From Pseudaquabacterium pictum (GTDB lineage: Bacteria; Pseudomonadota; Gammaproteobacteria; Burkholderiales; Burkholderiaceae_C), in NCBI RefSeq assembly GCF_005403045.1, contig NZ_BJCL01000021.1, forward strand, positions 17,196 through 81,195: a stretch of 64,000 nucleotides of DNA, given 5' to 3'. The notes under the pieces are model-generated. The model did no database searches. It was given only the letters and a program-made list of their open reading frames with translations, and was not told where the DNA came from. The stretch's first letter is position 1, and each line of letters opens with the position of its first letter. Both the position numbers and the translations under genes were made by a program. This document shows positions 58,980 to 64,000 of this stretch, piece after piece.

Positions 58980-61385
58980 ATGAGCACCATCGACATCCTC
59001 TTCGGCCGCCAGACCTCCCGCCTGGCCGACTGGTCGGCCCAGGCCATCGAGCGCCTGCACGCCGGCGGACCGGGCGCCGACCTGGCGCCCGAGGCCTTCT
59101 CCGGCAGCGCACGCACGGCCGCGCAGATGCTCCAGCACTGGCAGACGCTGGCGCTGCAGCAGCGCGATGCGCTGGCCCACCAGCAGCTGGCGCTGCAGGG
59201 CTTCCTGGTGGCCGAGTTCGACAGCCGCGGCAGCCTGCTCAGCGCGAACGAGCGCCTGTGCCAGCTGCTGGGCTGGAGCGCCGCCGACCTGGGCGGCCGA
59301 CTGGCCACGCAGCTGCTGGCGCCGGCCGACCGCGATGCCGCCGAGCAGCGCACCTGGTGGGACCGCCTGGCCGCCGGCAAGGCCGACAGCGGCACCTACC
59401 TGGCCACCGGCCGCGACGGCCGCGAGTGCTGGCTGCAGGGCGGCTGCACGCCGCTGCCGGCCGCCGCCGGCAAGCCGGCACGGGTGCAGCTGGTGGCCAT
59501 CGACACCACCGCGCTGCGCCAGCAGGCGGCCGACCTGCAGGGCCAGGTGGGGGCCATCGGCAAGTCGCAGGCGGTGATCTCCTTCGACCTGAAGGGCCAG
59601 GTGCTGGAGGCCAACGAGAACTTCTGCCGCACCCTGGGCTACACGCTCGACGAGATCCGCGGCCGCCACCACAGCCTGTTCTGCGACCCGGTCTACCGCG
59701 ACAGCGCCGACTACCGCGCCTTCTGGGAGCGGCTGGCCGCCGGCCAATTCGACGCCGGCCAGTACAAGCGCATCGGCAAGGGCGGGCGCGAGGTCTGGAT
59801 CCAGGCCACCTACAACCCCATCCTCGATGCCCAGGGCCGACCGTTCAAGGTGGTGAAGTTCGCCACCGACATCACCGCGACCAAGCTGCGCAGCGCCGAC
59901 CTGGAAGGCCAGAACGCCGCCATCGGCAAGTCGCAGGCGGTCATCGAGTTCGACCTGAAGGGCAACGTGCTGTCGGCCAACGAGAATTTCTGCAAGACCG
60001 TGGGCTACACGGCCGACGAGGTCAAGGGCCGGCACCACAGCATGTTCATGGCCAACGGCGAGGCCGACAGCCCCGAGTACCGCCGCTTCTGGGAGCGCCT
60101 GGGCGCCGGCGAGTACGAGACCGGCCAGTTCCGCCGCGCCGGCAAGGGTGGCCGCGAGATCTGGATCCAGGCCAGCTACAACCCGATCTTCGACATGAAC
60201 GGCCGGCCGTTCAAGGTGGTGAAGTACGCCACCGACATCACCGAGCGCACCATCGCCGCACGCGAGTTCGAGAGCGAGCTGCAGCGCGTGGTGGGCGCGG
60301 CCTGCGCCGGCGACTTCAGCGAGCGCTTCAACGTCGACAACAAGACCGGCTTCTTCCGCGAGGTGGCCGGCCGCACCAACGAGCTGGTGGGCACCGTCGA
60401 CAGCGCGCTCACCGACATGAAGGACAGCCTGGGCGCGATGGCCGAGGGCGACCTCACCCGCACGCTGGACCGGCCGCAGCCCGGCCTGTTCGAGGAACTG
60501 CGCACCGCCCTCAACGACACCCTGGCCCGGCTGCGCCAGATCATCAACGACGTGCGCGGCAATGCCGACGCGCTGGCCTCGGCAGCCACGCAGATCTCGG
60601 GCACCTCGCAGAGCCTGTCGCAGGGCGCCACCGAGCAGGCCGCCAGCGTGGAGGAGACCTCGGCCGCCGTCGAGCAGATGACCGCCTCGATCAGCCAGAA
60701 CGCCGACAACGCCAAGGTGACCGACGGCATGGCCCGCAAGGCCGCCGGCGAGGCCCGCGACGGCGGCGACGCCGTGGGCGAGACGGTGGGTGCGATGAAG
60801 AGCATCGCGCAGAAGATCGGCATCATCGACGACATCGCCTACCAGACCAACCTGCTGGCGCTGAACGCCGCCATCGAGGCGGCCCGGGCCGGTGAGCACG
60901 GCAAGGGCTTCGCGGTGGTGGCCGCCGAGGTGCGCAAGCTGGCCGAGCGCAGCCAGGTGGCGGCGCAGGAGATCGGCGCCCTGGCCACCGGCAGCGTGAA
61001 GACCGCCGAGCGCGCCGGCGGCCTGCTGGCCGAGATCGTGCCGGCGATCAAGAAGACCAGCGACCTGGTGCAGGAGATCACCGCCGCCAGCGACGAGCAG
61101 TCCACCGGCGTCAGCCAGATCAACACCGCGATGAGCCAGCTCACCCAGCTGACCCAGCAGAACGCCGCCGGCAGCGAGGAACTGGCCGCCACCGCCGAGG
61201 AGATGACCGCCCAGGCCGAGAAGCTGCGCGTGCTGATGGGCTTCTTCCAGACCGGTTCGGCCGAGGCCGGCCGCAGCAGCGCGCCGCCGCTGCGCGAGCC
61301 GCAGCGCAGCCACCGCCATGCCCCGGCCGCAGCGATGGCGGACGACGGCAAGTTCCGTCGCCAGCGCAGCAGCATGGCGCGCTGA
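58980..61385 (+). CDS. Soluble methyl-accepting chemotaxis protein with three PAS domains
   Basis: Chemoreceptor of 801 residues with no membrane segment or signal peptide, so cytoplasmic. A divergent PAS-like region (about 75-180) is followed by two near-duplicate PAS domains (about 190-305 and 311-425) that repeat with a 121-residue (363-base) offset and share GKSQAVI.FDLKG and [12 protein letters not shown] / [17 protein letters not shown]-like linker (about 435-520) and the signalling bundle (540-775, tip [20 protein letters not shown]) follow. The C-terminus lacks a CheR-tethering pentapeptide. Similar PAS-receptors sense redox state or bind heme or FAD; the ligand here is unknown. Confidence 0.94.
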   Translation: MSTIDILFGRQTSRLADWSAQAIERLHAGGPGADLAPEAFSGSARTAAQMLQHWQTLALQQRDALAHQQLALQGFLVAEFDSRGSLLSANERLCQLLGWSAADLGGRLATQLLAPADRDAAEQRTWWDRLAAGKADSGTYLATGRDGRECWLQGGCTPLPAAAGKPARVQLVAIDTTALRQQAADLQGQVGAIGKSQAVISFDLKGQVLEANENFCRTLGYTLDEIRGRHHSLFCDPVYRDSADYRAFWERLAAGQFDAGQYKRIGKGGREVWIQATYNPILDAQGRPFKVVKFATDITATKLRSADLEGQNAAIGKSQAVIEFDLKGNVLSANENFCKTVGYTADEVKGRHHSMFMANGEADSPEYRRFWERLGAGEYETGQFRRAGKGGREIWIQASYNPIFDMNGRPFKVVKYATDITERTIAAREFESELQRVVGAACAGDFSERFNVDNKTGFFREVAGRTNELVGTVDSALTDMKDSLGAMAEGDLTRTLDRPQPGLFEELRTALNDTLARLRQIINDVRGNADALASAATQISGTSQSLSQGATEQAASVEETSAAVEQMTASISQNADNAKVTDGMARKAAGEARDGGDAVGETVGAMKSIAQKIGIIDDIAYQTNLLALNAAIEAARAGEHGKGFAVVAAEVRKLAERSQVAAQEIGALATGSVKTAERAGGLLAEIVPAIKKTSDLVQEITAASDEQSTGVSQINTAMSQLTQLTQQNAAGSEELAATAEEMTAQAEKLRVLMGFFQTGSAEAGRSSAPPLREPQRSHRHAPAAAMADDGKFRRQRSSMAR

Positions 61386-61401
61386 GCGGGGGCACGCAGC
61401 C

Positions 61402-62217
61402 ATGACCGGCGAGCAGATCAGCGATGTGGAGTTCGACCGCCTGCGGCGCTTCTTCCACGCGGCGTCGGGCATCCGCCTGGCCGACAGCAAGAAGGTGCTG
61501 GTCTGCGGCCGCCTGTCGCGGCGGCTGCGCCACCACGGCTTCAGCGACTACCGCAGCTACCTCGACCTGGTCGAGGCCCCCGGGCAGCAGGCCGAGCGCC
61601 AGCTGGCCATCGACCTGCTGACCACCAACGAGACCCACTTCTTCCGCGAGCCGCGCCACTTCACCCTGCTGCGCGAGGAACTGGCCCGCATGCTGCAGGC
61701 CGGCCTGCGCGGCCCGGTGCGGCTGTGGAGCGCCGCCTGCTCCACCGGCGAGGAGCCCTACAGCCTGGCCATGACCCTGGCCGAGACCCTGGGCGAGCGG
61801 CCCTGGAAGGTGCATGCCTCCGACCTGTCGGCCCGGGTGCTGGCCGATGCGCAGGCGGGCATCTTCAATGCCCAGCGCGCCGCCGAGGTGCCGCCGGCAC
61901 TGTCGCAGCGCTACCTGCTGGAGGGCTTCGACGAGTGCGACGGCCTGTACCGGGTGGATCCCGCGCTGCGCCAGCGGGTCAGCTTCCAGCAGATCAACCT
62001 GATGCAGCCGCTGCCGGCGCTGGAGCCGTTCGATGCGGTGTTCCTGCGCAATGTGCTGATCTACTTCGACACCGCCGCCAAGAAGCGCATCGTCGAGGCG
62101 GTGGTGCAGCAGCTGCGCCCGGGCGGGCTGCTGTTCATCGGCCACTCCGAGACGCTCAACGGCGTGACCGATGTGGCGCAGGCCGTGGTGCCCACCGTCT
62201 ACCGGAGGCCGGCATGA
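61402..62217 (+). CDS. cheR: Chemoreceptor glutamate methyltransferase CheR
   Basis: SAM-dependent O-methyltransferase of 271 residues for receptor glutamates. The N-terminal helical domain (RLRRFFHAASGIRLADSKKV) precedes the Rossmann fold; WSAACSTGEEPYSLAM (about 110-125) binds SAM, and FDAVFLRNVLIYFD and LFIGHSETL are conserved. It lies 16 bases after the receptor gene and overlaps cheD by four bases. No TPR extension is present. Confidence 0.97.
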   Translation: MTGEQISDVEFDRLRRFFHAASGIRLADSKKVLVCGRLSRRLRHHGFSDYRSYLDLVEAPGQQAERQLAIDLLTTNETHFFREPRHFTLLREELARMLQAGLRGPVRLWSAACSTGEEPYSLAMTLAETLGERPWKVHASDLSARVLADAQAGIFNAQRAAEVPPALSQRYLLEGFDECDGLYRVDPALRQRVSFQQINLMQPLPALEPFDAVFLRNVLIYFDTAAKKRIVEAVVQQLRPGGLLFIGHSETLNGVTDVAQAVVPTVYRRPA

Positions 62218-62774
62218 GTGCCCAGACCGCCCCCTGCCGCCAGGCGCTGGAGACCACCGGCGTCGCCGAGCCCGGCCACCTGGGCGCCGACGGCATCTTC
62301 CTGCGGCCGGGCGACTGGGCCTTCGGCAGCGGCGGGCTGCGGGTGTCCACCTTGCTGGGCTCCGGCGTGGCGCTGGTGCTGTGGGCGCCGCGGCTGCGCC
62401 TGGGCGCGGTGTGCCACTGCCTGCAGCCGGAGCGGCCGGGCGGCGTGCTGCAGACCACCCGGCTGGACGGCCGCTACGGCGGTGATGCCGGCCTGTGGCT
62501 GGAGCGCCGCCTGGCCGACGCCGGCTGCGGCTGGCAGGACCTGCAGGCCATGCTGGCCGGCGGCGCGCAGGTGGGCGCGCCGGCGGGCGCTCGGGCCGGC
62601 ACGGCCGACGGCGCCGCCAACATCGCCTGGGCCCAGCAGTGGGCCGCCCGCCACGGCCTGCCGCTGGTGCAGCAGGACGTGGGCGGCCGGGTGCTGCGCC
62701 GGCTGAGCCTGAACCTGGCCGACGGCCAGCTCACCGTGGCCCATGGCGGCCACTTGCCGGTGGTGCAGCCATGA
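62214..62774 (+). CDS. cheD: CheD-like protein lacking the catalytic cysteine
   Basis: CheD, 186 residues, normally deamidates receptor glutamines and binds CheY-P or CheC. The fold is recognisable: [20 protein letters not shown] (46-65) aligns with the family motif TLLGSCVA, but position 51, the catalytic Cys, is Gly (codon GGC at 62364-62366). The Thr (46) and His (68, in VCHCLQP) of the triad remain, and two other cysteines (67 and 69) are nearby. Sequence therefore predicts loss of normal deamidase chemistry, or a relocated nucleophile. It overlaps cheR and cheB. Confidence 0.85.
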   Translation: MSAQTAPCRQALETTGVAEPGHLGADGIFLRPGDWAFGSGGLRVSTLLGSGVALVLWAPRLRLGAVCHCLQPERPGGVLQTTRLDGRYGGDAGLWLERRLADAGCGWQDLQAMLAGGAQVGAPAGARAGTADGAANIAWAQQWAARHGLPLVQQDVGGRVLRRLSLNLADGQLTVAHGGHLPVVQP

Positions 62775-63880
62775 GCGGTGCCGCCACGCCAGTGCGGGTG
62801 CTGGTGGTCGACGATTCGGCCGTGGTGCGTCAGGTGCTGGGCAAGCTGTTCAGCGAGGCGCCCGGCTTCCGCCTGCTGGCCGCCTGCAGCGACCCGCTGT
62901 TCGCCCAGCGCGCCATGGCCACCGAATGGCCCGACGTGGTGGTGCTGGACGTGGAGATGCCGCGCATGGACGGCATCAGCTTCCTGCGCCAGATCATGGC
63001 CAGCCGGCCGACACCGGTGGTGATCTGCTCGACGCTGACGACCCGCGGCGCGCCGACCACGCTGCAGGCGCTGCAGGCCGGCGCCTACGAGATCGTCGAG
63101 AAGCCCGGCACCGGCCTGCGCGACCACCTGGTCGAGCAGGGCCGCCACCTGCTGCAGGTGGTGGCCCAGGCCGCCGGCGCCAACGTGCAGGCGCTGGCGC
63201 GGCGGGCCACGGCGGCCGCGCCGCCCCCGGCAGCACAGCTGCCGGCCGACCTGGCCGCGCCGGCGGCGCCCGCAGCGGGCGGCGCGATGGTGCAGACCAC
63301 CGAGCGCATCGTCGCCATCGGCACCTCCACCGGCGGCACGGTGGCGCTGGAGGAACTGCTGCAGCGCCTGCCGGTCAACGCGCCGGGCCTGGTGATCGTG
63401 CAGCACATGCCCGAGCATTTCACCGAGACCTTCGCCAACCGGCTGGACAGCGTGTGCCAGATCCGCGTGCGCCAGGCCGCCGACGGCGACCGCATCCTGC
63501 CCGGCCTGGCCCTGGTGGCGCCGGGCGGCCGCCACCTGCAGGTGCGGCGCCAGGGCGCGCAGTACCACGCGGTGGTGCGCGACGGCCCGCCGGTCTCGCG
63601 CCACCGGCCCAGCGTCAATGTGCTGTTCTCGTCGGTGGCCGCGCACGCCGGCCGCAATGCGGTGGGCATCATCATGACCGGCATGGGCGACGACGGCGCG
63701 CGCGGCCTGCTGGAGATGAAGACCGCCGGCGCCACCACCTTCGCGCAGGACGAGGCCAGCTGCGTGGTCTTCGGCATGCCGCGCGAGGCGATCAAGCTCG
63801 GCGCCGTCGACCAGGTGCTGCCGCTGTCGGCGCTGGACGGCGCCGTCACCGGCCGGGTGCGCGCGGGCCGGGGCCGCTGA
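62771..63880 (+). CDS. cheB: Chemotaxis response regulator methylesterase CheB
   Basis: Receptor methylesterase/deamidase of 369 residues. The receiver domain has Asp14-Asp15, phospho-site Asp60 ([13 protein letters not shown]) and Lys111. An Ala/Pro linker (about 140-170) leads to the esterase, with Ser186 (GTSTGG), His212 (QHMPEHF) and Asp308 (MTGMGDDG). It overlaps cheD by four bases and is the last complete gene. Because CheB itself can deamidate receptors, it may cover the missing CheD activity. Confidence 0.97.
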   Translation: MSGAATPVRVLVVDDSAVVRQVLGKLFSEAPGFRLLAACSDPLFAQRAMATEWPDVVVLDVEMPRMDGISFLRQIMASRPTPVVICSTLTTRGAPTTLQALQAGAYEIVEKPGTGLRDHLVEQGRHLLQVVAQAAGANVQALARRATAAAPPPAAQLPADLAAPAAPAAGGAMVQTTERIVAIGTSTGGTVALEELLQRLPVNAPGLVIVQHMPEHFTETFANRLDSVCQIRVRQAADGDRILPGLALVAPGGRHLQVRRQGAQYHAVVRDGPPVSRHRPSVNVLFSSVAAHAGRNAVGIIMTGMGDDGARGLLEMKTAGATTFAQDEASCVVFGMPREAIKLGAVDQVLPLSALDGAVTGRVRAGRGR

Positions 63881-63937
63881 CCAGCCAGACACCGGCCAGA
63901 CGATGGGCCGCCCCGGCCGGGGCCGCACAATGCCGGC

Positions 63938-64000
63938 ATGCCGATGCCGCCTGCCCGCCCCCGCCCCCCCGGCGCCCGGCCGACCGGCCTGCCGGCGCGG
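63938..64000 (+). CDS. Possible start of a further gene, cut by window edge
   Basis: An open frame from ATG 63938 runs to the end of the window, 58 bases after cheB; it begins MPMPPARPRPPGARP. The segment is very GC-rich and shows no motif or clear ribosome site, so it may be chance. Confidence 0.2.
   Translation, partial: MPMPPARPRPPGARPTGLPAR

Noticed and set aside
58821..61490. An 889-residue frame opposite the chemoreceptor
   Set aside because: Its apparent repeats mirror the duplicated PAS domains on the true strand.

Overview
The window is a GC-rich chromosomal segment of a betaproteobacterium, most likely a Burkholderiales of the Rubrivivax/Ideonella/Leptothrix type. This rests on the gene order tRNA-Tyr-Gly-Thr-tufB-tRNA-Trp-secE-nusG-rplKAJL-rpoBC next to str-S10-spc-alpha, a gph-trpE-trpG-trpD-trpC block, a Bug/TctC-type binding protein, and non-ATG starts on rplJ, secY and rpsD. 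The assignment is inferred from gene content and order; no database search was possible.

Positions 1-7200 (+ strand) hold the end of a GlpR-type repressor coupled to glycerol kinase, an MlaE permease / MCE protein / lipoprotein set with no ATPase gene, a metallo-beta-lactamase-fold lipoprotein, a MipA/OmpV outer-membrane protein and one small unknown gene. Positions 7290-11150 (- strand) hold an orphan initiator tRNA and a tight three-gene unit: fused carboxymuconolactone-decarboxylase/AhpD protein, flavin monooxygenase and Bug binding protein.

Positions 11230-46230 (- strand) form one long information-processing region. Read 5' to 3' on the minus strand it runs: a stringent-looking promoter, tRNA-Tyr, tRNA-Gly, tRNA-Thr, tufB, tRNA-Trp, secE, nusG, rplK, rplA, rplJ, rplL, rpoB, rpoC, terminator; then a separate promoter and rpsL, rpsG, fusA, tufA, rpsJ, the S10 genes, a peroxiredoxin gene inserted in the block, a strong internal promoter, the spc genes, secY, rpmJ and the alpha genes ending at rplQ with a terminator. 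A lone PIN-domain gene lies on the opposite strand between rpoC and rpsL. Two tuf genes encode the same protein.

Positions 46255-52970 (- strand) hold ung and the tryptophan genes gph-trpL-trpE-trpG-ltaE-trpD-trpC. A candidate leader peptide with a Trp-Pro-Trp motif overlaps the gph stop and sits in front of trpE, and a threonine aldolase gene is inserted between trpG and trpD.

Positions 53017-63880 hold a chemosensory system. A LuxR-type response regulator (-) faces a soluble hybrid histidine kinase with receiver and HPt domains (+), followed by tightly overlapping cheW-STAS-cheA-mcp-cheR-cheD-cheB. The receptor is soluble with duplicated PAS domains, no cheY is present, CheD has lost its catalytic cysteine, and three 12-bp tandem repeats precede cheW. 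This suggests an alternative-function chemosensory pathway rather than classical flagellar control. Most other long open frames in the window are antisense shadows of high-GC genes.
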